From positions 1,130,084 through 1,194,083 of the forward strand of contig OX442428.1 of NCBI GenBank assembly GCA_949361645.1: a stretch of DNA of 64,000 nucleotides, written 5' to 3'. Shown here in pieces: positions 1-11,900 of this stretch (its first letter is position 1; each line of letters begins with the position of its first letter). Both the position numbers and the translations under genes were made by a program. The stretch comes from Spongilla lacustris. Its lineage: Eukaryota > Porifera > Demospongiae > Spongillida > Spongillidae. A model generated the notes under the pieces. The model did no database searches, was not told the DNA's origin, and saw only the letters and a list, made by a program, of their open reading frames with translations.

Positions 1-615
1 CCTGCATGGGGACTAGGGTATACATTCCACATAGCAACCTCCACCTCCACACCAGTAGCTTCCACCTCCCACCATTCCATGATACGATGTCATATCAGGA
101 GTTAGCTGCTACATGCTTTTCCTTTTTAACTTTCGTAAAAAGCAGTAAATTATACCGGCCTAGTTTCATTGTTGTTCGTGTAGCTTATACAGACAAAAAA
201 ACCATTGGTCAATAATCCTAACACAGTCACACTTACATTAATATGAGGCCCTCATCTTAAGGTTTGGCCACTCCATCCAGGAGAGGGATAGCTCCTTACT
301 ATACCCTTTTGCCTTTATACAGCTACAGGATATGTTGGACTTTGCACTGTAAATGTTGCATAGCTTCAAGCCTACATAGGGAGTACTAAATTACTAATAT
401 ACACAGTAGTGATGATTTGCATGATTGAGAGAGGCCTGTCCCATCATCCATTCCATGCCCACACCTTCATTTAACTGGACCCACGCAGGCAAAGGTCTTG
501 CGTACGTGGAAAAGGCACTGGTTTATAAACGGTGAAGCTTACACTTCTCAAAGTCCCAATGTCAACATGGATTGGATAATAATACCGTATAAATATTTTT
601 TTTTTTTTTTTTTTT

Positions 616-1164
616 AATACCCTGGGTCATCACGCTCTCACGTGTAAAAGTGGTGGGGATCTAATTGTAAGGCACAATGCTCTGCGCGACACATTTTGGG
701 AATCTTGCAAGCTGGCATGTATCGGGGGTCAACTTGAAGCAGGCAGTAGCCTAGACGAAGAGGGTAGGCAAACTCGCCCAGCAGACATCCTGGTCCAGAA
801 CTGGGAGTTCGGCAAACCGGCAGCATTGGATTTCACCGTCACATCACCGCTAAATCCCACTGCTTTAAATGAAGCGAGTGTGACGGCTGGATCCGCTGCG
901 TCGGCTGCTGAAGCCCGCAAACATGCCACCAACGATGCAAAATGCAACCGTTTGGGCTGGGTCTGCATCCCTTTAGCCGTGGAGACGTACGGGTGTTGGG
1001 GAGACGAAGCCATTAAGTGTCTTGACAGACTTGCTGCACGTATCGCTACTCGCACGGCTCGTTCCAAGTCTTCGGCTGCATCGGCTCTGTACGGAAAGCT
1101 CAGCATCGTCCTTGTGAGAGCCAATGCAAGGGCCATATTAGCTAGGTCTTCCACAGTTTTTTGA
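616..1164 (+). pseudogene. C-terminal fragment of a reverse-transcriptase-type element
   Basis: An open frame runs from about 616 (just after a T-run) to the stop at 1162-1164, with no start codon of its own, so it is a 5'-truncated tail. It contains a Cys-x-x-Gly-Gly-Asp motif followed by RHNALRD, then RPADILVQNW, FGKPAALDFTVTSPLN and a final LVRANARAIL. I recognise this motif series from the region downstream of the RT domain in repeated sponge and cnidarian elements; that attribution is from memory. The order of motifs suggests a nuclease-like fold, which is inference. No RT motifs are present upstream. Being truncated at the 5' end next to a T-run fits a dead insertion. It could alternatively be a single host exon. 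Confidence 0.6.
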
Positions 1165-1334
1165 CTCCTAGTGTCTTAATTAAATATTATATCATTATTA
1201 CATGTATGTCATACATGCAATAAAAATACTAGTAGCGATAGGCCTAATTGAAGAAATTTCTAAAATCACACCAATTTTCCTAATCGTACATTTCAACTAA
1301 TACTAAGCGTTTCAGAAACTTGCAGAAGAGCAGC

Positions 1335-2900
1335 TTAGGCCAGAGGTTGGTTCACCGCCCAGCAGGCACGGTAGACATCTCTCATATCGGATACGTTGAC
1401 GGTCGATAGCCAAACCTGGTCACGTGCGTCTTGCTTCACGCAGATGTAGTGATTCTCCTTCCCGCGCTCACGGGAAAAGTTGTAACTCAAGAAGGATACG
1501 CACGCGGGATTGCCGTTCAGCGCGGGTACAACTCTGAACGTCGAGTCATCCCGGTACAGCGGGCTGGGATCAGCAGGATTGAGCAAAAATCGGTAATTGG
1601 CGTGACGTAGGAAGTGGTTCGGGTAGTTAGAAGCCTGCAGGCTCACGTGGCCAGCCTGGCCGTTGTTGGCAGGCGAGATGATAAATGTCGCATCCTTGCG
1701 CAAAAGGTCGCTGAAGTGGTCAGGTCCCTGGTCCGGGCCGTGGGCAAATCCTTGGAAGTTTGCGTGTCTGAGGAAGCAGCCGCTGCTGTTAGCCAAGCTG
1801 ACGCGCTGGCCGGGTCCCAGAGCGAATGGGATGCCGGCCCCGGAGTGTAACAGGGCGAACTTGGGACGCCAGCAAGCGCGCTCAATGTCGTTCTTGTCGC
1901 TCCTATTGACAATCGACAGCCATACCTGGTCGGGCGCGTTCTGGGAGGTGCAGATGAAGTGGTCCTCGCGATCGCGATCGCGCTCGTGGCAAAAGTTGGC
2001 GCTTACAAACGACACCATGGTGGGGTCGTCATTGATGGCGGGCACCACCTTGAATGTCGAATCGTCGCCGAACAGCTGGCAATAGTGCTTCGGCGTGCTC
2101 TCGTGGTGGCTCAGCAGGACCCGGTAGTTGTAGTGGCGGAGGAAGTATCCCGGATGGTTCGACGCCTGGAGGCTGACGTAGCCCGGTGCGCCGTTGGTGG
2201 GCGGAGAAATGTTGAACGTCGCGTCGGCGCGCATCAGGGGACTGAAGTCGGCACCCTGGTCCGGTCCGTGCGCCCAGCCTTCGGAGTTGGCGTGGCGGAG
2301 GTAATGGTTGCGGCCATTGGCGAAGCTAGCTGTCTGGCCGGGAACGATTGAGTGAAGCGGGATTTCAGGGTACGGGATTTCTGGGTACATGTCGCCGTAC
2401 ACCAGCGGGATCTTGACGCGCCAGCAGACGAGAAGTGCGTCCTCGGCGTAAGGGTGGCATCTTTCCAACCAGACCTGGTCTCGCCAGTCGCGGGCGTCTG
2501 CACGAGTGCCAATGAACATATCGGGGTAGTTGGCGCTGACCAACGATATCATGGACGGGTCACCATTCAGAGCGGGAACAATTCTGAACGTCGAATCGTT
2601 GCGATAGAGCGGGTTGTCTTCAAAGTGATTCAGCAGAAGTCGATCGTAGGCATGGCGGATGAAGTGGCCTGGGTAGTTGACGGACTGGAGACTAACATAA
2701 CCCTGAGCTCCGTTGTTCGGGGCGGAAATAATGAAGGTAGCGTCCTTGCGAAGAAGGTCGCTGTATCCGGGGCCTTCAGCTTGGTCAGGTCCGTGTGTCC
2801 AAAGCTCGTTGTTGGCATGTCGTAAGTAGCGGTCGTAGCCAGTACCAGCAACCAAGCTTATCTGCTGACCAGGCACCAAACGCTGGAGCGGAATTTCCAT
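1335..2900 (-). CDS. Tandem AbfB (CBM42) repeat protein, three domains
   Basis: A single-exon frame of 521 residues from the ATG at 2900; an in-frame ATG 21 codons upstream (2963) is less likely because the MEIPLQ start aligns with the beginnings of repeats 2 and 3. It contains three copies of an arabinose-binding AbfB-type beta-trefoil, at about residues 1-165, 180-345 and 355-521. Each repeat shows PGQ near its start, RHANxxxxxHGPDQ, a DATFxISxxxNG segment, a GYVSLQ segment and DSTFRVVPALNG. AbfB domains are known as the arabinofuranose-binding module of fungal and bacterial arabinofuranosidases; no glycosidase domain is attached here, so this is likely a lectin-like protein. No signal peptide is evident. 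The third repeat has a truncated duplicate at 4.6-5.0 kb. Intact frame and codon use suggest a functional gene. Confidence 0.75.
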   Translation of the reverse strand: MEIPLQRLVPGQQISLVAGTGYDRYLRHANNELWTHGPDQAEGPGYSDLLRKDATFIISAPNNGAQGYVSLQSVNYPGHFIRHAYDRLLLNHFEDNPLYRNDSTFRIVPALNGDPSMISLVSANYPDMFIGTRADARDWRDQVWLERCHPYAEDALLVCWRVKIPLVYGDMYPEIPYPEIPLHSIVPGQTASFANGRNHYLRHANSEGWAHGPDQGADFSPLMRADATFNISPPTNGAPGYVSLQASNHPGYFLRHYNYRVLLSHHESTPKHYCQLFGDDSTFKVVPAINDDPTMVSFVSANFCHERDRDREDHFICTSQNAPDQVWLSIVNRSDKNDIERACWRPKFALLHSGAGIPFALGPGQRVSLANSSGCFLRHANFQGFAHGPDQGPDHFSDLLRKDATFIISPANNGQAGHVSLQASNYPNHFLRHANYRFLLNPADPSPLYRDDSTFRVVPALNGNPACVSFLSYNFSRERGKENHYICVKQDARDQVWLSTVNVSDMRDVYRACWAVNQPLA

Positions 2901-4576
2901 AATTTGCCTATTATATTGTGATCTCACGCGATCAGGTGCGAAGGTACAATTATCACGTACCAAAGACCGGACATTATGTTAAAGCCATATTGTTAATAAC
3001 CGTTTCAAGGTGCCACCTAGTACCTCGGGAGCCACACGGTTGTTCGGAGTTGGAATCTAGGTTGGGTATTAAGATCATACGGTACGGGTTCTTAACAACG
3101 AGCTCATTATCGCAGTCGTTTATATATCGTACCTTTTCAGAGGTCTATTTCTTTCTGTTATTTTTAAAAAACCAAATATAGTCATGTGTTGATCTCGTGT
3201 CGTCTAATGTGTCAGTAAACAAGGAAGTCATGAAATTATGTGCGCGTGTATTGGAATGTGACCTTCGGTTTTGGATGTTGTACGGGCTGGCAGCTCCCGC
3301 AAGAACTCAGGGTAAGTCTGGCGTTTTCGTAAAGAGAAAAGATGGGGGGCACAAGGCTATGTATACCAAAAGACGAGAACGATAATTTTTCTCTTGCTGC
3401 ATTGAATAAATGACACGCTTGCGACTTAAATTATATGTAGGGCAAATGGATTACCGCCATCGTGGGAAGAGAAGGTACACTGTGTATCAGTGTAAGGAGG
3501 TGGCAGAACAACTTCTTATAGCTCAGTATCAGTCAACATAAACAATGATGTACCACAACTCTCAAAAATGAAGGGTGTTCCCAAAAAAAAAAAAAAAACA
3601 AGTCACCTCTGGCTAGCTCACTGAGCTCAGGAGTGTAGGGTACAAGTAACATTACAATTGAATAAACTATTCACCTCATAACAAGTATCAAAGGCAGACG
3701 AAAACATCATCACACCCATGCATCAATCACAGGAGTACTTATCAGACACATACATGTACATCAACTGTACACTGTCCTGATTGTCCTAGGCCCCCACTGG
3801 CATCCTCTGTGTTTGGAACTCCTCTCATAGCCAGTAGCACTTGTTTATGCTAAGGAATTAATGCAGGGGGAGGGGGTGCAGGGGGAAGAGGTGTCCAATA
3901 TTTCTGTGGGTCTGTGTGTCTATGCTGGCATTTGACCACACCCCAAAGATTAATGCTGCTTGGTAACACATTCAAATACATCAGAGACAGATTAAACACA
4001 TACACATGGCTATTAATAACCAAGTTTGCTAAAAAGCCTCTAGGCAAGTTATACGGGAGTATTCGCGAATGTACAAACTGCTTATGTAACTATTTCACGT
4101 ATACGTACCGTATATCTACATTTAAAAATAGTATCGTGCAACGTCAACTGCATTTAAGCACACAATCTGTGCAGCAATACAGTCGTGTTTTTCCACTATC
4201 AAGTGAGTCTGTCAGCTGAAATGAGTTTTCTGCACCAACCGGTTTAAAACCGCCGCCCGCCGGCATGGATTAACATACATTTTTGGCTCTCATCGTCAGT
4301 TGCACATATTTTGACTCCTGCAGTTCCAAATGTCTACTGTTATATATGTATAAAGGTATTTCAAGTTATATCAATTAACAGTGTCGATATCAGCTGCCTC
4401 ACGTGTGCGCTATTCACATGCAAACCATGATAACTTAACTCAGTTCTGACCAGCTGTTAATGCGAAGAAATGAGAACAAGGCCACCGAATTATGACAGAC
4501 TACATTAAACTACACTGTAAGTGTAACTGAAAAACACATATACATATATACCGGGGTAATACAAATTCAGCTCATA
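2901..4576. other. Intergenic, no gene recognised
   Basis: AT-rich sequence upstream of the AbfB gene. It carries short open frames with no recognisable motif, a poly-A run near 3583 and no tandem array. The first few hundred bases must hold the promoter of the minus-strand AbfB gene, but I can name no specific site. Confidence 0.5.
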
Positions 4577-4968
4577 AGCGTCCAGAAACGTGCACGATTA
4601 GCAGAAGAGCAGCTTAGGCCATAGGGTGGTTCACCGCCCAGCAGGCACGGTCGACATCTCTCATATCGGACACGTTGACGGTCGATAGCCAAACCTGGTC
4701 CCGTGCGTCTTGCTTCACGCAGATGTAGTGATTCTCCTTCCCGCGCTCACGGGAAAAGTTGTAACTCAAGAAAGATACTAGTACGCACGCGGGATTGCCG
4801 TTCAGCGCGGGTACAACTCTGAACGTCGACTCATCCCGGTACAGCGAGCTGGGATCAGCAGGATTGAGCAAAAATCGGTAATTGGCGTGACGTAGGAAGT
4901 GGTTCGGGTAGTTAGAAGCCTGCAGGCTCACGTGGCCAGCCTGGCCGTTGTTGGCAGGCGAGATGATA
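4577..4968 (-). pseudogene. Truncated duplicate of AbfB repeat 3 and 3' flank
   Basis: This is near-identical to the 3' end of the AbfB gene at 1.33-1.69 kb, including the stop region and about 40 bp of 3' flank. Homology starts abruptly at about 4968 inside repeat 3, immediately upstream of the DATF motif, and is replaced by unrelated GC-rich sequence. Within the copy a 6-bp in-frame insertion adds two residues before SFLSYNF, and the stop context differs. The open frame continues upstream into unrelated sequence up to about 5117, which I consider fortuitous. A partial segmental duplication is the simplest reading. Confidence 0.7.
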
Positions 4969-5771
4969 TGGATGCGATGGCAACCGCGCTTATGTAGATA
5001 CAAGGCGGAACTAATTAAGTCTTGGGAGGGGGCGCAGCCCCCTCCTGCCCAGCTAGGGAGTATGTAGGAACGCTGTAAGCTCCCCCCTATGGGGCGGAGC
5101 CCCAGCCGCTTTGCCACTTTTGCAAGTCACTAAACAATGCATAATTGCATAGAAACATCCTAAAAATATAGATAGAATAGCATAAATGCGACAAGAACTA
5201 CTTGACTCAGAATGTATGAGCTTTTTGCCTTCAAGCATTTCATCTGTAAGTACTGCTAATTAGATGAATGATAAATCTGGATTGATTTCGGTTTCAGACC
5301 TGAAACAGGTGTAAAACTGATGCTCTGTGAGATACAGTCCATTCAGGTTTGCACTATGGTAGATGTTATTCAGGGCTGGTACCAGGCACATCCCTGAATA
5401 CTGGATACAGTCTGGATTAGGAATAACTGCACCACTCCGAGTCTGGGGACCAGACACACCATAGTTATGTCCAAGAAGTAAGCAACAGGATACCACCCAA
5501 TACAGCTCTTATAAATACCTCTAGACGCATGCAATGTGGTAATTAGTGTATGCCTTATGAAAGGTTTCTTATTATCCATCATTGAAAGTCATTGCAAAAT
5601 ATCTGGAAATAGTTTCATGTAGCAAAATATACTGTTCCTATTAAAGTATGTATTTTATTTGGGGGAAGGGGGGGGGGGGGATAATGCAAACAGTATACAG
5701 TTATGAGGTAGCTGGTCTAGTTAGGTAGTTCCTTGGTCTCTCCAAGTGCCTGTGTAGCATTCCAGTCACAA
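4969..5771. other. Intergenic sequence, no gene recognised
   Basis: GC-rich repeat-like sequence at 4975-5115 (GGGGCGCAGCCCC and GGGGCGGAGCCCC-type palindromes), then AT-rich sequence with a G-run at 5669-5680. The part next to 5772 should be the 3' UTR of the minus-strand gene. Nothing else can be supported. Confidence 0.5.
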
Positions 5772-7908
5772 TCAATCAAAATTCATTATGTTCACTGGAG
5801 AGAACTCTGAATCAGATTCTCCATCTTCCCATGTGTCTGCCTCCTTACTTCCTGGAGCTGGGGTACTTGTATAAGTCTTTGAGTAGCCACAAGTATGCAA
5901 ACATGACTTATCTGACCCTGTTGGCCAGATATTAATGAAATGAGGTGCTGGAGACTGATAATTAGCATCCTCAAAACCACATTCAGAAGCAGGCAAAGGG
6001 GAACACAGAGGAGTGCAATCTTTTTTGTCCTGTGTGAGTAGGAGGGATTGGGTCCTTGTGCCAGCTAAATCTAGGTCCTGGTCATTTATACTTTCGCAAG
6101 ATGAAATACAGAATTTTATGCAATTGATGGGGACTTCATCCAATAGATCAGCACTGTGGGAATTGGGCACTTCTGAGGGACCAGCATATTTGTATAGGTT
6201 TGGAGAAGATGAGTGATGGCTTCCTCCTGGAGTGATTCCTATTTTTAGTGGTGGCAGAGAGGCTATGGCTGATGATGTCTGCGATCGGCTGAGTGAGGGG
6301 GTAGTTTTGCCTGACTTGGATCCTTGCGCTGAAATAGCAGCAGTAGGGAGATTTGATTTTCTTGAAAAAAATTGTTGGATTGCTGACTGCAGGGAAGTCT
6401 TCTTGTTGCGTTTAGTGCCAGTCCTTCTGCACAGTACAAGTTGAAGCTTTCTTCCTTCCTGGACCAGCCGTTCATCTGAAGAGGAGTAGTTCCTGACAGT
6501 GGCTGATGATGCCCTAGGGGGAATCTTTGGAGGGGATTGGGCAACCTCTGAAGGGGATTGAGCTTCTACCACATTCTGTTGCTCTTCATGATCTGTGAAT
6601 GTTTTTTGTTCTGAAGAATAAGTGCCCAACATTTCTGTAGACAAATCGGAAATGCTACAGTACAGATTCTGGTGTGGTGTATCGTACTCAATCGGTGAGT
6701 TACCAGGTGAGATTGTGTTGTCACTGAAATCCAATTCAATATGAGATATATTGTCAGAGGTGCTCAAGGTATGATCAAGCATGCCAAGACCATCTATGAA
6801 TAGGTCCCCATGGCTGGTGCTCTGAACTAAAGAAGTCTCTCCATTTTGTGCTGGGTGACACAGAGTTGCCTCTGATGCACTTCGTTCAAGTTTCGAGGAG
6901 TGATTCAAGATTGCACTTGAAGTGAGGTGGCGATACTCAATCGCTTCTTTGTTTATGATAGTTGGGGAGCACAGCTGCCTTATAACACGAGGACTTTTAC
7001 GGACTTTTCTCTTTCTTTGCTGGGTAACAGCACTGAAATCATTGCTCATCTAAGTGATAGAAAACAGAAACAAGATATATAAAAAATATGACACAAGATA
7101 TACTAAAATTATAGTAATGTAAACATGGAGCACATACGTGTCATACTTTCTTGTGTATGTATGTGTGTGTGTACATTAAATTATCATTCAATTGTCACCT
7201 TTTTTGCATGCATGTATTCGCACCTCCTTGACTTGCATAAGTGTGCAAACACTACTTTACACCACCTGTGCTGCTATGTACACAAGATAAGGTATACATG
7301 TACAGTGGGTTTACAGGGTATACAGCCATCATGGCTAGCACAGGTGTACAGTCATCATGGCTAGCACACAATATGTATGGTATACAGTCATCATGCCGGC
7401 TAGTGCACTGCTCCATAATATACTTACCAATGACTCGCCTGTAGACCATGCCCTCGCAAAGCTCTCCACTAATGTCTTGTTGCTCTGTGTATGTTTGCCT
7501 AATTGTTTTTTTTATTTTTAAATTTTAACAAGAAAATGATATTTAGAAGGGGAAAAAACTCAATGAATTTTCTTAGGCATACCACTAGCAGTGCTGAGAG
7601 GGTGGGAAATCTGCAACTGGTTAGCAGTTTGAATAGCAACAGGCTCTTGCACATTGCTGGCAAAGACTGGAGGAATAGTAGAAGAATAAGACCACACATT
7701 AGCCTGTAAGTAGCTGTAACCTTTCAATATTTTGCTCTTCTTGCTGAGGTAAAGACACTCCCCCTCCTGCAAGTTGACAATTTCTAACTCACCTGGCACA
7801 TGGACATCTGTCAATGTATATTTAGGACTGTCAAAAGCTTGAATGTACAATATGTGTATGAACATGTGTGCCGGTGTATGTATATGTGTATGTGTATGTG
7901 TACTTGTA

Positions 7909-7955
<47 letters not shown>

Positions 7956-8219
7956 ATGTGTACGTGTACGTGTACGTGTATGTGTATGTGTGTGTACGTG
8001 TACGTGTATTTGTATGCGTATGCGTATGTGTATGTGTATGTGTATGTGTATCATTGTGTGTGTGTATGTTGATTACATGTACCTGATTTCGTGCTGTGAA
8101 TTGCTAACTCGTACAAGCCCCTTCTATCAGGGCGCGGGTCTAGTCGCTCTAATAGGTGGCTGAGAAGCGTCCCGTAATTCGTAGTGGGAGCGCACGTAAC
8201 CGTTCGGTACGAACCATCG
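5772..8219 (-). CDS. Multi-exon gene: RA/ubiquitin-like fold plus Ser-rich tail
   Basis: Four exons join with consistent phases: 8219-8083, 7807-7583, 7498-7428 and 7049-5772 (stop). Acceptors are TTTCGCAG, TTGACAG, CAATTAG and CACTTAG; donors are GTACAT, GTATGC, GTAAGT. The 8219 exon starts within a codon, so at least one 5' exon is missing from this model. Exons 1-2 encode DGSYRTVTCAP, LLSHLLERL and LYELAIHS, then a GELEIVNLQEGE strand, which resembles a Ras-association/ubiquitin-like fold; this is inference from pattern only. The last exon (425 codons) is rich in Ser, Thr and Pro, with a basic KRKVRKSPR segment, a PPKIPPR SH3-ligand-like motif and a repeated SPNL/SLSRSQ style. It looks like a disordered signalling adaptor or effector. 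I do not recognise the orthologue. An intron of this gene contains a TATGTG array. Confidence 0.6.
7862..8068. repeat. TGTATG/TGTACG microsatellite in intron
   Basis: Alternating purine-pyrimidine repeat of six-base units lying in the intron between 8083 and 7807 of the minus-strand gene. Encoded long Cys/Val or His/Thr open frames here are artefacts of the repeat. Confidence 0.9.
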
Positions 8220-8982
8220 CTGCGAAAAAAAATTACGTGAGCATGAGAAATGTGCGAGTGCATGCGCGTGAGTGTGGAGGGGGGAGTTTTACATGTGCAT
8301 GTATATACATCATGTTACCTTAGTAAAATTTTGACAGCGGAGAAGCAACTTCGCGGTTCACACATCGCATTGCTTAGCTAGTTCGTTACCTAAAGGCTTC
8401 AATGCATGCAGTTGGTTATATAATAATATAATAATAATAATATTAATATTACCCATCCACCGGTGCTAGGCACGAAGTTCGGAATCATGACTAATTAGCT
8501 AATTATGTTTTGGGGTTGTCACCTGTTCTGACACATTTACATACTGAGGCAACGTGGAGCTGTTGCAGCTTTAGCAGAGCGGAAAAGGAACGACGTGTTA
8601 CAAAAAACACATTAATATTGGCATCGCTACTGAGATCTCAGGTGAATTTCTGGTGCTGTGCATGAGGCAATGCTGCGTCGGGTTTCTGAGGTGATGGATT
8701 ATATATTTTTTCTTGTTGTGCAAATTATCCACATATAGCGATATACGGCGTTTTGATGCATTACATGTTTAAAAGCTTCCGCTCTTTGCGCGGGAGGCCG
8801 AAGGGGTCTAGCTCTCGCCGCGCGCCCTTTTGGAGACTGTAATTATACTGACACCCTACTGATCTGGAATATAATATCTGCCCGGCCCGCCCCTTTTTAT
8901 CTGGTAAAAAAAAATCCACGCGGCTCCGATGACGTAACTGGGCCGGGTTTGAATAATTCGGTTAATAACATAATTCGAGGAA
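8220..8982. promoter_or_regulatory. Divergent promoter region with CRE-like site
   Basis: This 0.76-kb segment separates the minus-strand RA-like gene from the plus-strand AIG1-like gene. A TGACGTAA element at 8930-8937 lies 46-53 bp before the AIG1-like start codon and matches the CREB/ATF half-site-extended consensus. A CCCGCCCC box lies at 8886-8893. The missing first exon of the minus-strand gene may also lie here. Promoter function is inferred from position. Confidence 0.4.
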
Positions 8983-11900
8983 ATGGCAACAGCTACGCGG
9001 AGGAGACCTTTGCACGATGATCATGGTAGGTGGTATCAGATGGTAGGTGGGATTGAGAATAAGTTTTTATTGCACGAAGAAAAACGGTTGTACTTTAGAT
9101 TACTCCCAACCTTTTCCAACCTTTCCCAATTATAGCAACTTATTAACATATACAACCGTACATACTGCTGAACCTAAGCTAAACTAAGCTCAGCTAGATG
9201 GGCGTACCCTAAACTAAGCCCAGCTAGACGGGGGGACAGTCGCTGAACCGCTAAAAAATCCAGCTAGACCCATCGCCCATCCGAATTACATCCGGGTCTT
9301 TATTAGCGGATCAGCTGACTGTCCAGCTGGGCTTAGTTTAGGGTACGCCCATCTAGCTGGGCTCCTTGGCACACTGTCGTAAATTACTTCCTTTTTTAAA
9401 ACTTTGGCGAAGACTCAAACAGCGATTTAAACGAAGATGAGAATGGCGTAGACGAGAGCGATGACGAGGAGGCCGAGGAAATAGCGGTTTCCAACGAAGG
9501 GCCACCACGACGTATGAGGAGATCTGTGACCGAGCTGGCAGTCGGATCCTTCTATCACTTTGCCATACTCTGCTTCTATATATACGTCCATGTGTACGAC
9601 TCTACACTCATGAAGAAGTGCCCTAACCCAGAGAAATACTACGTTGGAAGTAATTCATACGGAGGAAAATGGAAGTACCTCACGTACATCAATTTGGTAG
9701 GTCACATCCTCCTCCCCTTTCCTACCTCCTACTCTCCTTCCCACTACCCCATCCCTCTCCACCTCCCTCCTCCCCTTCTCCTCCCACCTCCCTCCTCTTC
9801 TCCTCCCACCTCCCACCTCCCCTCCTCCCTTCTCCCCTTCCCCACCTCCCTCCTCCCTACAAACTGTACTTTTGTGATAGGCAAGGCCTTGTGATAAACA
9901 CTGATGTACAGAAATAAAACATTGGTGGATAGGGAGGGCAAAAGTCATTCCAACTACATGTAACATGACAAAAATGGAGCCATGGTGAAGTAGGACAGTA
10001 CAAGTAGTTATTATTATTATTCACAATACATTACACATAGGTATGATAAACTATAGGGTATGGTGTATGATAAACTATAGGGTATGGTGTATGATAAACT
10101 GTAGGGTATGGTGAGTCAACAGACTACTACATCTCTGAGGCTTTGGCACTGGGGTCTGCCCTTGCAAGAAATGCTCTGGCATTTGAGCGGACAAGGGATA
10201 AGTTCAGTCTGCTGTAGATGCTATCAAGAGTGGAAGTTATTAATGATTAATAATGGCAGTACATGTTATTAATAATAATAAATAGCGACCTGTGCTAACA
10301 TGTCATTGCTATGCATGTAGTCACATTAGTGGAGTTTTACCTTACTGTGCCCTTCCAATTTATGATTTCACATTTTCAGAGTGCTTTTTTGGAATTGTAA
10401 TAACATGTTGGGGCTACTGTGGGGAGCTTCCATGAACGGCTTGTTGCCCCACATGCTAACTCCACTGAGCTACAAAATCTCCCTTTCCTGGGTATTTATC
10501 AGGGAATTGCAAAGCCTCAAAGCAAGATACACACTGCTACGGTCAAAACATGAATAAATTAAAAAAAGAAAAGAAACGAGTCTTCATGTTGATTGCACCA
10601 GTGGTCTGCCAATAAAAGGGATGGACTGCTGTGCAGAATCATTGTCCGCTTTGCACATATACGTGGTACTGAGCGTACATGTGTGTATATGTTTAACCTT
10701 TAATCTCCCGTCGTCCTACGCGTAGGATTAGCGTCCTACGCGTAGGACGTGACTAGATTCTGTATTATAGGTTTTGGAAACAGCTTTTAACGGCATAAAT
10801 ATACTTCAAATATAGTGCAATGGTAATAGAACTGTAATATAATTTTTTCTACTGCTATCATAGCATCTATCATGCAGTCCATCACTTGGTATTTGATGAA
10901 ATTGACTTTCTCTGCGGTGTAGTTAAAAATGGCGAAGCCGATTACAGTTGGAACTGCAATTGTAGGGAAGAATTTAAAAAACACTTGGAAAGCTTGGAGT
11001 GTTTGAGCAGGTATCTGGCAGAGGCCACAGCAAAAGATTTGTTATAAAATGGAGGGATTCAAGCACTACAACAGAATCAAGCCGGGGTATTTGTTTACCT
11101 AGCGTTTTTGAAGAGTCAAGGAGGTTTGTAGAGGCAAGGGGTAATAAAAGGCGTACTGAAAGTGAAGAAGAAGATATAGACATGCAATCTGCATCTACTG
11201 ATGATGATAGCTATGAGGAGAGTGATGAGTCCTGTGCAGAGCAGGTAGAAGAAGTTCCGAGGTTGGTACCGTGCGCTAATTGGGCACCCGCCCCCAGATG
11301 TTTTCGTATTGTTTTACACTTTTATAGTGATGATACGGCCGTCACTGAAGGTAACAGGCCTACCCTGTCACCTCATGGGCGGCAATGGACACCAAGAAAA
11401 GAGTTGTTAATTGACCCTGGATCAAAACACAATGTCCACAGTGCTAGATTTAGATGGCCAGAAGCTCAAAGGGGAATAGGAACAAAGAAAGAAGTGGATT
11501 ATTTTTATCAATTTTATCCTGTTCGAGGAATTGGAAAAACTTTGGAATACACAAACGTGAACATGCTCACACACAGCTATATTCCACTTACCAAAGGTGA
11601 ATTTTTTAAGTACCTAGGGTTGCGACTTGCAATGGCATGTGAGCCTAAAAGGGGAGCCATCCCTGTGTATTGGGATGAAGGTTTACAGCCTGGCACAATA
11701 TACAGTGGTGCAAGCTTTGGTGAACGCTTTGGGATGTCCAGACATCGATTTGAGAACATTACTCAGTGCCTTTCGTCACCGGCTTGAACTTGTATCAGCA
11801 TATTCTGGTACCAGAGGATGAAAGCAGCGTAAATGCAGAATATGCTCTGCTAAATCATCGTATTACTGTGTTGTTTGCTCAAGAGTGAAAGACAATGACC

